Shown here: positions 54,864-63,425 of the stretch, piece by piece | Numbering within the stretch: position 1 is the first letter of the stretch | Layout: each line of letters starts with the position of its first letter | Origin: Simmondsia chinensis | Lineage: Eukaryota > Streptophyta > Magnoliopsida > Caryophyllales > Simmondsiaceae | Length of the DNA stretch: 64,000 nt | Direction: 5' to 3' | Assembly (NCBI GenBank): GCA_018398585.1 | Contig: JAGTTD010000001.1 | Span: 25,861,438 to 25,925,437, forward strand | Program-made: the position numbers and the translations under genes | Notes under the pieces: model-generated | What the model saw: the letters and a program-made list of their open reading frames with translations, nothing else | Told to the model about the DNA's origin: nothing | Database searches by the model: none

Positions 54864-56507
54864 TCAAGAATCCCTGAAGACCCTCTTGAAGCAACTTATA
54901 GAGCCACACCTCAATAGATTGCAATAATCGTGCACTGATGGCCAAAAGCACGGCAACTGTAACCTTAAAACTTTAGTCGTTTCCTTGTCCTCAGCTGCAG
55001 CCATGTGGATAAACAACTTACAAATGTCCTTCCAATTGCAAGGTGTCATCATGGGGTTCTGAGAGTTCTGGATGAATGTATGAAGGCTTCTGGTGTGCTT
55101 AATTCCATAAAGTTTTACTGAATTAGTAGCAGTAACAGAACCAAACTCAAGCTTCACCTCACATTCTTGATTAGAATATGGTCTTTCAAAGACTCTTGCA
55201 TCGTCTTGCCAAAATAACCAAACTTTGGATGCATTCAACTCCACAACTTGCCTGCGTTTGCTTACATACAGCCAACACTCGTGTAGATTAGCTCGAAAAT
55301 CAGCGTCTGATATTGAGACTTGGATTGCATCTAAATTGGGTCTGCATCCAAATCTGAATTGCATCTGATTCTTGCCACTTGATGTTGGTCTCTTGTAGTC
55401 GTTGGCCAGAAGCATTTGGTTTTGTAGAGTATACATCAGGAGATCTACCACTATCATGCCAATCAGCCAAGCTCTAGTGAAGCCCAACATCACCCACTTG
55501 TAGTAGGAACACAAAGAAGACCAAAAGTACTGCAGACGCAAGCATTGAACTTCTGTTCTCAATCTGAATCTATATAGCTCAAACCTTCCTTCATTGAACC
55601 AGAGCTTTATGTTGCTGTTAATCTTGCCAAACTCAGCTCTTCCCTTGCTTTGGGACTGATTTTCAACTAACCTAAGGTCTCCAAGGCTCCAAAGATGAAG
55701 TTGATCAACCAAAGTATGTTGCAACAATACTTCTCTGCTGAATTTGTCTTTGCTGAAATTAACAGTTAGCTCCAATTGTTTTCGATCAGGAGGCCTGTTG
55801 TTGGTGTTCTTAGATGAGTAAACATCAACTCCGCTCAATTGACCCAACACCTTGATCAAATTTAGCACATTTCCCAGCTGAAATGAATCTGCTGCTTGCT
55901 TAGGATAAGAAACAGAGTGCTTCTTAACTGTATTTGCTTGTACTGCAGAAAGAATAAGCTGATTTCTTGCTGATTTGGCTATCTTCCTGCAAGAATTCAC
56001 CCTTTTCCTTGCCCTCTTGATAGCCTTTTTAATCCATGAACAAGCCTCAAGCCTATCTATTAACCAATACCCCTTCAAAGGCTGCCTGAAATTCATTTTC
56101 TTGAACACATTATGCTTGTCAAGAATCACATTGTTTGATTTGAGAAATAGAAAATCTGGAGGTCTTCCCTTGTAGATTAAGATTGGCTTGATCTGTGCTC
56201 TTAATCTCTTGCTTGCAAAGCACTTCTTGCGAGTAAGATTAATTGCCAATTTGATCTCAAAATTAGGTTGTAAAATCAGCTTCAATCTCAACCATCTAAG
56301 GCTCAGCACTTCAATGTGAACTTGCAATTCTTGAGCTGTAACCTGCACTGGCTCAACAACTTCCAATGGTTCACCATCATCCACAAACGTTGCTACAGCT
56401 GTAGAATGGAGCTGTTGAAATTCAGCTAAATCTAACTGATTCTGATTTGTACCGGCAGTACTTGATTCCCAACTGATTCCAGCATTGCCATTTAAGATTT
56501 TCTTCAT
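54864..56507 (-). CDS. Unknown 547-codon protein of element 7
   Basis: The longest open frame in the window. Start chosen at ATG 56507 (MKKILNGNAGISWE); the frame opens only about ten codons earlier after a TGA. No family recognised. Visible features: an acidic N-terminus (FVDDGEPLEVVEPVQV); a strongly basic helix around residues 160-185 (IKKAIKRARKRVNSCRKIAK); a Trp/aromatic-rich middle; a hydrophobic stretch near residue 340 (WVMLGFTRAWLIGMIVVDLL) that could span a membrane or be a core helix. The last codons (RDS-stop) coincide with the 3' end of chromovirus pol (HS-stop, then GGACAAGAAT), so the frame is fused to the old pol terminus. The preceding segment is one frameshift away, so it may be the C-terminal part of an RRM protein. 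Confidence 0.65.
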   Translation of the reverse strand: MKKILNGNAGISWESSTAGTNQNQLDLAEFQQLHSTAVATFVDDGEPLEVVEPVQVTAQELQVHIEVLSLRWLRLKLILQPNFEIKLAINLTRKKCFASKRLRAQIKPILIYKGRPPDFLFLKSNNVILDKHNVFKKMNFRQPLKGYWLIDRLEACSWIKKAIKRARKRVNSCRKIAKSARNQLILSAVQANTVKKHSVSYPKQAADSFQLGNVLNLIKVLGQLSGVDVYSSKNTNNRPPDRKQLELTVNFSKDKFSREVLLQHTLVDQLHLWSLGDLRLVENQSQSKGRAEFGKINSNIKLWFNEGRFELYRFRLRTEVQCLRLQYFWSSLCSYYKWVMLGFTRAWLIGMIVVDLLMYTLQNQMLLANDYKRPTSSGKNQMQFRFGCRPNLDAIQVSISDADFRANLHECWLYVSKRRQVVELNASKVWLFWQDDARVFERPYSNQECEVKLEFGSVTATNSVKLYGIKHTRSLHTFIQNSQNPMMTPCNWKDICKLFIHMAAAEDKETTKVLRLQLPCFWPSVHDYCNLLRCGSISCFKRVFRDS

Positions 56508-57017
56508 TTCTTTATCAATTTCTGCAGCATTAGAGGAGCTTCAGTGGTTTGTTCTTCAAGAGAGACTGCTGCAGCATACCAAACAACCTCAGGAACTTGC
56601 TCATCATGCTGTTCTTCTACATTTCCAGCTATGTTGGGGTGTATTGCAGCAAGACTTTGCTCAAATTCAAGAAATGTTTTGCTGCTGCATTGCTTGTCTT
56701 GTGCTCACCTTCTCTTGAAAAGGTTGCCTATTAATTTGTTCTTGAATCTCATTCAACCGTTGCTCGAATTTTTATGCAAATTGCTCGTACCTCATGTGAT
56801 GTCTTTGTTCACATTGTTCTTTCTTTTCACTCACTGCAAGTGTTACTTCATCCGAATGCTGCTGTTGTATCAATTTTACCTGATCTAATGAGTGTAATGT
56901 TGCATTCTGCATCTGATGTGCTGCTGCAGCGTCCAAATTCAAGCTGAGTCCAGCACTTTCAGTCACATTACGCTCAAATTGGTGCTTAATGCTCTGCTGC
57001 GAGTGTTGATGAACTTC
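56508..57017 (-). pseudogene. Q-rich linker between RRM and 547-codon frame
   Basis: Continues the RRM frame after its stop at 57018: a helical, Gln/His/Glu-rich sequence (EVHQHSQQSIKHQFERNV, LDQVKLIQQQHSDEVTLAV, KKEQCEQRHHMRYEQFA), a second stop near 56773, then KFEQRLNEIQEQINRQ. A frame change near 56670 leads to FEQSLAAIHPNIAGNVEEQHDEQ and EEQTTEAPLM, ending one frame away from MKKILNG. This suggests one long ancestral protein broken by two stops and two shifts. Coiled-coil propensity looks high. Confidence 0.5.
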
Positions 57018-57287
57018 CTAAGAAACATTGCGTTCTTCACAAGGATTGGTAATATGAATATCTAACAAGCAACAATGGTCATAGATATTTCTTCCTTGTA
57101 ACTGAATTAATGCTAATGTAGCTTCTTTTCTTGAATAAAAGGTCACACGTGCTTCAACCTTCCGGCTTGATGTTGAATTAACTTTAATTCGTACAATATA
57201 ACCATAGGGACAAAAAACCTTGTAGAGGATATTTTCGGTAATAGGATAAAGAACATATGAAATTTTTACCAAAAGTGTAGTGTTCAT
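57018..57287 (-). CDS. PTB-type RRM protein (captured)
   Basis: An 89-codon frame, start ATG 57287 (MNTTLLVKISYVLYP). It is a single RNA-recognition motif of the polypyrimidine-tract-binding protein class. RNP2-like strand LLVKISYVLYPIT; helix and loop NILYKVFCPYGYIVRIKV; RNP1-position strand EARVTFYSRKEATLALIQL; and the PTB signature QGRNIYDHCCLLDIHIT near the end (plant PTB-like proteins have NIYDGCCQLDIQ). The usual downstream NV-Y-N-rich segment is absent; CEERNVS-stop ends it. Host PTB proteins regulate splicing and RNA stability. In this element it could bind the element RNA, but that is inference. It sits 690 nt after the PBS, in the place of gag. Confidence 0.8.
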   Translation of the reverse strand: MNTTLLVKISYVLYPITENILYKVFCPYGYIVRIKVNSTSSRKVEARVTFYSRKEATLALIQLQGRNIYDHCCLLDIHITNPCEERNVS

Positions 57288-57975
57288 TTCTTACTTGAAT
57301 TTGTTGTAGCTGAACCAAATTCAACTTCAGTCGAACTAATTGAAATTCTAACCACTAAGCACGACGCTGGAGCACCGAATGCTTGATCAATCTTGCAAGC
57401 TTAAATAGTGTGAAGCTAGTTCAAGCTGAATCAAAGGCTTCGTGTAATGCAAATCCAAATCAGAAGTGATACCACAGCACTTAAGCTTCAATCAGCTAAG
57501 CTTAATTGATGCAGAACTATGTTAACCTCATCAATTAATCGAGCACCTATTAGGTTCAGCTTCAAATCAACTAAATCACAACTTTAACCGGACTTTCTTG
57601 ATCAACTTCAATCTAATCAAGCAACTTAATGGCAGCAAAAAACCAAACCACAGTAGATCTTGCAAATTTTCAGCAGAATATCAATAAAACAGTACCTGAA
57701 CACTAGATTTGAGCTGAATTTTGATCCGGTTGATCTTGTAGAAGTTCTTGCGCTTCGATCGGCTGGAATGAATTAAAATTCAGCACTAGAACCTGTTTTT
57801 TTTTTTTTTTGGTTGATCAATTGCAACCAGCACCAAAAGCTTGACACAATACAAACTCAATTTACTTGAAATAGATTCAACTAAATCAAATGCGAAGCAT
57901 CTAAAGTCCTTGAGCAGCAACAACAATCTGATTTTGAATTTTCTTGATTAAAAGCTTGATTTGGGATCAAATCAA
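57288..57975 (-). other. Element 7 leader
   Basis: About 690 nt between PBS and the RRM start, without a coding frame. It is rich in AAGCTTGA/TCAAGCTT-type short motifs scattered in both orientations and has a T16 run at about 57796. It could hold packaging or translation signals; none is identified. Confidence 0.5.
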
Positions 57976-57988
57976 GGCTCTGATACCA
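57976..57988 (-). promoter_or_regulatory. Primer-binding site, tRNA-iMet type
   Basis: Minus strand TGGTATCAGAGCC, perfect, two bases from the LTR. Confidence 0.92.
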
Positions 57989-57990
57989 TT

Positions 57991-58303
57991 TGTCATGACC
58001 GAGATCAAACTCGAGTCATGAATTAGGGATAGTAGAATATGAGATGAGAAAGAAGTGAAACAAGATGAGAATTAGAGAGAAAATTAGAGATAAAAGAGAG
58101 AAAGTACCAATATTATCATCAATGAAGAACTTACAATACATGACATGCTACTTATACTCCTCTTTAGATCATTGAAAATATCTAGCAAACACTTCAACTA
58201 CATGACAATATTAAAGACTCATTACTACTTTTTACATCATTCACGTATTAATACTAAATCACATCCTATATCTTGACACTACTAATATAATCGGGACATG
58301 ACA
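57991..58303 (-). mobile_element. Element 7 5' LTR
   Basis: TGTCATGACCGAG to GGGACATGACA; nearly identical to the LTR at 54524-54835. Confidence 0.93.
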
Positions 58304-58308
58304 CAACC

Positions 58309-58800
58309 CATGAAGTTTGTAAATGTTGTCAAGGAAGCTTCTTGCCAACTTTTCAGATGCCACTGGTCTAGCCAAGGCTACAAAGTGGCTAAACTTAGTG
58401 AATCGATCAACAACTATCCATATGACTTCCTTGCCCTTTGATCTTGGCAAGCCTTCAATGAAGTCTATGCTTATGTTTTGCCAATCACCATCTAGAATAG
58501 GCAAAGGCTGGAGGAGGCCTTGATACTTGCTATCACTCAATTTGGTCTATTGACAAGTCTCACAAGTATGAATGAAGTCCTTCACTGCCTTCTTCATTCT
58601 AGACCAACTAAAATAGGCTTTGAGCCTATGATAGGTTCCATCCACCCTGGAATGTCCACTCCAAGTAGAATCATGTGAAGCAGAGATGATTTGTTTCCTG
58701 AGATCAGTGGAAGTCCCAATGTATAACTTGTCCTTCAATCTGATGATTCCTTTTACAACTAACACATTTGCATCAGAAGCCGAATTATTGATCTTGCCAA
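58309..58800 (-). pseudogene. Chromovirus 6 integrase, zinc region and core start
   Basis: Continues from RNase H: HDSTWSGHSRVDGTYHRLK (zinc His pair), FIHTCETCQ (Cys pair, 58547), then after a stop KYQGLLQPLPI, ISIDFIEGLPRSKGKE (first Asp), IWIVVDRFTKFSHFVALARP and LDNIYKLHGL, at which element 7 is inserted (58303/58309). The Asp and Glu of the second half are on the other side at 54518. Confidence 0.9.
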
Positions 58801-60367
58801 TGCTGAATGCAGCTATACATTCATATGCAAAAGTGTCCTCCTCATAGGACTTACATACTTCATCAATCCAGGCTAGAAGAATCACTAAAATTGCACCACA
58901 AAAACCTTGCTCACAGTCCTCCAACCTATGTGATAATGCATCTGCAGCCAAGTTCTCTTTGCCTTTCCTGTACTCAATCACATAATTAAGCCCCAACATC
59001 TTTAGCAGTCCTTTCCTCTGAATTCTGGTGACAATCCTTTGCTCAAGCAAATATTCAGACTCTGATGGTCTATTTTGATAACAAGCCGATGCCCATCCAG
59101 ATAATGTCTCCATTTATCCATTTCTAAGAGAATGGCAAGATACTTTTTCTCATAGGTGGATAGTTCTTGATGTTTAGGACTTAAGGCTTGACTGAGGTAT
59201 GCTATTGGCCTTCCATTTTGAGACAAGACTGCCCCAATACCATTCCTACATGCATCAGTCTCTACGACAAACTCCTTAGCAAAGTCAAGCATTACAAGGA
59301 CTGGTGCTTCACTCATAGCAGTCTTCAAGGCTTTAAATGCTCCCTGAGCTTTATCTGACCATTGGAACGCATCTTTCTTTAATAGATCCGTTAGAGGCTT
59401 GGCAACTGACCCATATATAGCCACAAACTTGCGGTAATACCGAGTCAGTCCCAAAAACCCCTTAACCACTTCAATGTCTCTAGTATAGGCCACTCCCTCA
59501 TAGCTTGTACCTTGGAAGGATCGGTAGAGACTCCTCCATAAGAGATCACTTGGCCCAAATACTCCAGCTGAGTTAGTGCAAAAGAGCACTTAGACAGCTT
59601 TGCATACAACTCGTGATTGCGCATGACCAAGAAGACTTCTCTCAAATGCTTCAGATGATCATCAAGGGAAGAGCTATAAACCAGAATGTTATCGCAGAAT
59701 ACCAATGCAAATCTCCTAAAGAACTACTTGAACACTTCATTCATTAGTGCTTGAAAAGTGGCTGGAGCATTGGTCAAACCAAATGGCATAACCACAAACT
59801 CGAAGGGCCCATGGTGAGTTCTGAAAGCTACTTATACACATCTTGCTCTAACACCCTGATCTGATGGTAGACTTGCCTCGGGTCTAACTTGGAAAAGACT
59901 TGTGCACCATGTAACTCATCCAACATATCATCTATGACTGGAATGGGGAACTTATCTTTCACAGTCATTGCATTGAGCTGTCTATAGTCTATACACATCC
60001 TTGCTGAGCCATCTTTCTTTTTAACTAATATGACAGGGGAGGCAAAAAGCCTATGACTCTGCCTTATGAAGCTTGTCTTGAGTAATTCATCAACCTGCCT
60101 CTCAATTTCGGTTTTCTGAGCACGAGGACACTTGCGGGGCCTTAACTTCACTGACTCAGAGTTAGACTTAAGGGGGATTGCATGATTCAGACTTCTCTTG
60201 GGAGCTAGTGCCTTGGGCTGTTCAAACAAATCTTCAAACTCTTCAATCAATGCCTTAATCTCAAGTTGAGAAATGTTGCTCACTTCAGTAGGGGACATTG
60301 CAAACAGTTGTCCTACCCACTGAATAGCACACTTACTAAATCCCTTCTTCAGATTCTTACCTTTCAT
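58801..60367 (-). pseudogene. Chromovirus 6 RT and RNase H
   Basis: RT N-terminal half at 60367-59828 ([69 protein letters not shown]). The palm is at about 59827-59690 with the active-site box FCDN (codon at 59690-59688), where the second Asp is Asn. Thumb and RNase H at 59705-58801: LEYLGQVISYGG, GFLGLTRYYRKFVAIYGS, ETDACRNGIGAVLSQNGRP, YEKKYLAILLEMDKWRHYL, ENLAADALSHRLED. Two frame changes. Confidence 0.9.
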
Positions 60368-60370
60368 TAG

Positions 60371-60776
60371 CTACAGCTGAGCTTGATCTGCCATGCCTCG
60401 CATAGTGATCTTGGATCCTTTTACCTCAAAGGATACTGTCAGTTTAGCAAAATCAAAAGGGACAGGACTGAAGGTTCTCATCCAATCCACTCCAAGGACC
60501 ATGTCACACGCCCCCAAGGACAATATTTTGAATTCATACTCGAATTTATGGTCTTGCATAAACCACTGAAACCCTAGTTAAGATTGAATTATCATCAGCC
60601 ACAGTCACTGTTAATGGATGTGTCGTGATCACTTCATGCCCAACTTTCTTAACTACTTTTGGATCAATGAAGCCGCGGGTGCTGCCACTATCGATTAACA
60701 CAATAATTGACCTCTTTCCAGCCCTTCCTTTGATTTTAATTGTATTATGAGTTCCATTGCCAATTAATGCTTTCAT
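60371..60776 (-). pseudogene. Chromovirus 6 protease
   Basis: 60776-60546: SIIVLIDSGSTRGFIDPKVVKKV (DSG active site) with a small deletion after ILTRVSVV. 60559-60371: MVLGVDWMRTFSPVPFDFAKL and ITMRGMADQAQL. It is frameshifted against gag and RT; the homologue is chromovirus 5, 50580-50993. Confidence 0.87.
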
Positions 60777-60868
60777 AGAAATGTCAACTTCATCATCAAC
60801 AAGTTCCTCTTATGATTCATGGTCTGAATTGCCTCCTTCAGCCTCAGATTCTTCACTAGTAGACTGCT

Positions 60869-62218
60869 CTATAGCACTCTTTCCCCTGGCTGACATGAGG
60901 AACTTGGGAATGCATTATGCCCAAACTGATAAGGCTGATTACATTTGTAAAGTAGCCATTGAGCTTTCACCTCGTTTGATCGAGTATAGGAAGGTTTTTT
61001 AGATCCTTTCACGTGCTTGGATCCACTTCCTCTATACTTTGTTCCTTCATTTGAAGCAAGAACTATTGCCTCAAAAAGCTTAGCCTTAGCATAAGCCTTG
61101 GACAATATTTTAGGACCAACTGCATTCACAAGATTCTTAATCTTCAGCTTTAGACCACTTATGAAATTCGAGACATAATGAGATTTAGAGGCTTGTGGGT
61201 ATGTAGCTATCATGCTGGCCCTAAGGTTCTTAAACATTGTCATATACTCTCTCACAGTTGTTTCTTGCTTTACTTTGTTGAAACTATCAACAATGTCACT
61301 CGAGTCATCATCACTATATCATTCACACAATTCCTTTACATATTTAGCCCACGATAGTGCAAGATTACTCTTGAGCAAACTATAAAGCCATGCCTCATGA
61401 TCTCTAAGGAGATACATAGCTGCTATCTCAAGCTTTTCTGCCTCTTCAATGTGATAGAAATGAAAGTACCTCTCGCACCTTCTCAGCCATGACTAAGGTT
61501 GCTTCCAATCAAACGGCTCAATCTGGACCCTTGGCTGTCTAGAACCATTACTTCTATTGCCAGATGAGGTTTCATTATGCCCTGATCGTTGCTGGGGATC
61601 TGGAGGGCAATCAAAATGCCATGGATTTATAGTGGTGGATCGAAACTGACCCTAATCAAATGAATGATTCTACGCTCCTGCAGTTACATCAGCTTCTACA
61701 TCTCGTTTTTGAGTTTTGACATTAGTTGTTTGAGCTCGATCTTGAGGTCCAGTAGCCACATTTTACATTTGAGGGTTAATCTCATCAGGTGACCTCATCT
61801 GATGGCAGGAAAACAACTAACTGGCTGGTAACAAAGGTTCCAGAATGGGCGCCACATTTTGTCCCCGGAATTGATTGCTGATTTCAGCCATCTTCAACCT
61901 TTGCATTTGCTGAATCAATCGATTGGCCATTGTTTCCTCAAACTCTTGTGCTTGTTGATTAGCCTGATCAACAATATTCTCTTCAACTTGCTGAGCATGT
62001 TGAATAAATCGTTCATTGAATTTTTGATCCAGATCTCTCATCAAATCGCTATGTGATTGTCGCACCATTTCACTTTGTGATTGTTGCAACTGCACAAACA
62101 TTTTCATCTGCAAGTTTAATTGTTTTGCTACTAAAAACCCCTGATTTGCTGCAACATCAACACCAATAAGCTCTGCACAGGATGGGTTTACAGCAGCCCT
62201 TGCTGCTCCTGATCTCAT
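60869..62218 (-). pseudogene. Chromovirus 6 gag
   Basis: Start ATG 62218 (MRSGAARAAVNPSCAELIGVD), 67 bases after the PBS. A long Gln-rich coiled coil (62130-61880, FVQLQQSQSEMVRQSHSDLM, FIQHAQQVEENIVDQ), a variable linker with stops, the capsid core around 61550-61300 (broken), and the C-terminal core at 61255-60869 (REYMTMFKNLRASMIATYP, SHYVSNFISGLKLKIKNLV). The nucleocapsid motif, LLYKCNQPYQFGHN, has lost the first Cys. Confidence 0.86.
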
Positions 62219-62284
62219 TGTAACACACTAGCCATAATATTCAATTCTTGCAATACAATCAAATCAAAATGATAGCCTAAACAA

Positions 62285-62297
62285 GGCTCTGATACCA
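62285..62297 (-). promoter_or_regulatory. Primer-binding site, tRNA-iMet type
   Basis: Minus strand TGGTATCAGAGCC, perfect. Confidence 0.9.
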
Positions 62298-62299
62298 AA

Positions 62300-62650
62300 T
62301 GTTAGGCTTCCAATCAAGTAGGAGCCTAACGTGAGAGGGTTAGGGTTTAAGAGAGGTAAGATGAGAAGGAAAATTGAAGGAGAAGAGAAGTAGAGAAGTA
62401 GATGAGAAGATTGAGAAAAATATCTCAAGAATGATAAGATTTTTATTGAATGAATCATAATTACACTCTAGCAATCTATGTATACTTGAACTAGATACTA
62501 TATCAATTTGATGCTCTATAACTGACTTAACTAACACATTTGCTATTTGGCACCACTACCAAGACACACAATTTGAACATTACAAGCAACAATTATTTCA
62601 ATGATACTTCGGTACAACCAATTACACCAAAACAGGTCACAAACATGACA
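62300..62650 (-). mobile_element. Chromovirus 6 5' LTR
   Basis: TGTTAGGCTTCC to CAAACATGACA; carries an 8 bp duplication (AGAGAAGT) relative to the 3' LTR. The GGCGCC site is mutated here (TTTGGCACC near 62548). Confidence 0.92.
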
Positions 62651-62655
62651 GAGTA

Positions 62656-63304
62656 TTGGTATAATACTCATGCTCATGCTTCTATAGGCACTACTCCATT
62701 CAAGGCTTTGTATGTCTATGACTCACCGTCTCCTTTGATGCTGTAAGGGGTTGTATCACCAATAGCTGAGGTCACTGATGGTGCAGCAGAGAAGACAACT
62801 TGTGTAACTTTTGAGGCATAATATTCATCAAGCACAAGCTAGGATGAAATTGTAGATAGATAGGAAGCGTGTGGGCAGAATTTTTGAAGTTGGTGATATG
62901 GATTATTTGAAATTATAGCCTTACAAACAATAAACTGCGGCTGTGAGGAAAAATGTGAAGTTGTGTGCGAGGTTCTTAAGACATTACAAGATCTTAGAGA
63001 AGATAGGCAAAGTAGCCCATAAGCTTGAATTGCCTCCTAACTCCTATACACATCCTGTTTTGCATGTTTCTCTTCTTAAAAAGCAAGTCAAGAAAGGCCA
63101 AGAGTATTCTTTACAGCCTCCAGAAGTTGGCTCAAGTGGAGGCTTGCTGTTGCACCCAGCTGCTGTGCTTGATTCTCGCGAGTCAATAGTGAAAGGCAGG
63201 ATCATACCAGAAGTTCTTGTGCATGGAGTAATTTGGCTGATACATTTACTACTTGGGAAGAGCTGCAATTCTTGAAGAGCCAATTTCCTATCTTTCATTC
63301 TTGA
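62656..63304 (+). pseudogene. Chromovirus 5 integrase C-terminus and chromodomain
   Basis: Resumes with YWYNTHAHASIGTTPFKALYVYDSPSPLML, then a frame-broken region, then 62943-63275: MRKNVKLCARFLRHYKILEKI (FGPYK in homologues), HPVLHVSLLKKQVKKG and the chromodomain start (IIPEVLVHGVIWL, shifted). Terminal codons FHS-stop at 63304. Together with 52531-53278 this makes a full integrase. Confidence 0.87.
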
Positions 63305-63333
63305 GGACAATAATGTTTTCAAGGGGAGGGGAA

Positions 63334-63425
63334 TGTTATGTTTTGTAGTTGTTTTGATGTAATAAGATGTATCCGTAGGCCATTGGTAATGTTTGAATTA
63401 TATTGTTTGTTACTTGGCGCCAAGG
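63334..63425 (+). mobile_element. Chromovirus 5 3' LTR, first 92 bp
   Basis: TGTTATGTTTTGTAG..., after the PPT AGGGGAGGGGAA. Matches the 5' LTR to about 63425 and carries CTTGGCGCCAAG at 63413-63424. The rest is replaced by CACTA-like repeat sequence. Confidence 0.88.

Larger units (their letters stand above)
54524..58303 (-). mobile_element. Element 7: non-autonomous LTR element with captured RRM gene
   Basis: Inserted in chromovirus 6 integrase with a perfect TSD CAACC (54519-54523, 58304-58308). LTRs are 312 and 313 bp and nearly identical (about 5 substitutions and 3 small indels by eye), so this is the youngest insertion seen. PBS TGGTATCAGAGCC is perfect. The 3' end keeps the chromovirus hallmark (ATTCTTGAGGACAAGAAT, then a purine tract). 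The 3.15 kb interior has no gag, protease, RT or integrase; it encodes a PTB-like RRM and a long unknown frame. Mobilisation would depend on a chromovirus partner. Confidence 0.92.
53279..62650 (-). mobile_element. Chromovirus 6, with TSD GAGTA
   Basis: Minus strand, inserted in chromovirus 5 integrase. LTRs 53279-53621 (3') and 62300-62650 (5') differ at about 7% of sites, and the TSD GAGTA (53274-53278, 62651-62655) is perfect. The interior has all domains in order, gag (62218) through chromodomain (53651), with element 7 inserted in integrase (TSD CAACC). Confidence 0.95.
48626..63425 (+). mobile_element. Chromovirus 5, split by chromovirus 6
   Basis: Plus strand: 5' LTR 48626-48984, PBS 48987-48999, gag, protease, RT, RNase H and integrase to 53278. 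It is interrupted by chromovirus 6 (TSD GAGTA) and resumes at 62656 with the rest of integrase, chromodomain, PPT and the first 92 bases of the 3' LTR. The 3' LTR is then broken by CACTA-like repeats, so the outer TSD cannot be checked. Confidence 0.93.
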
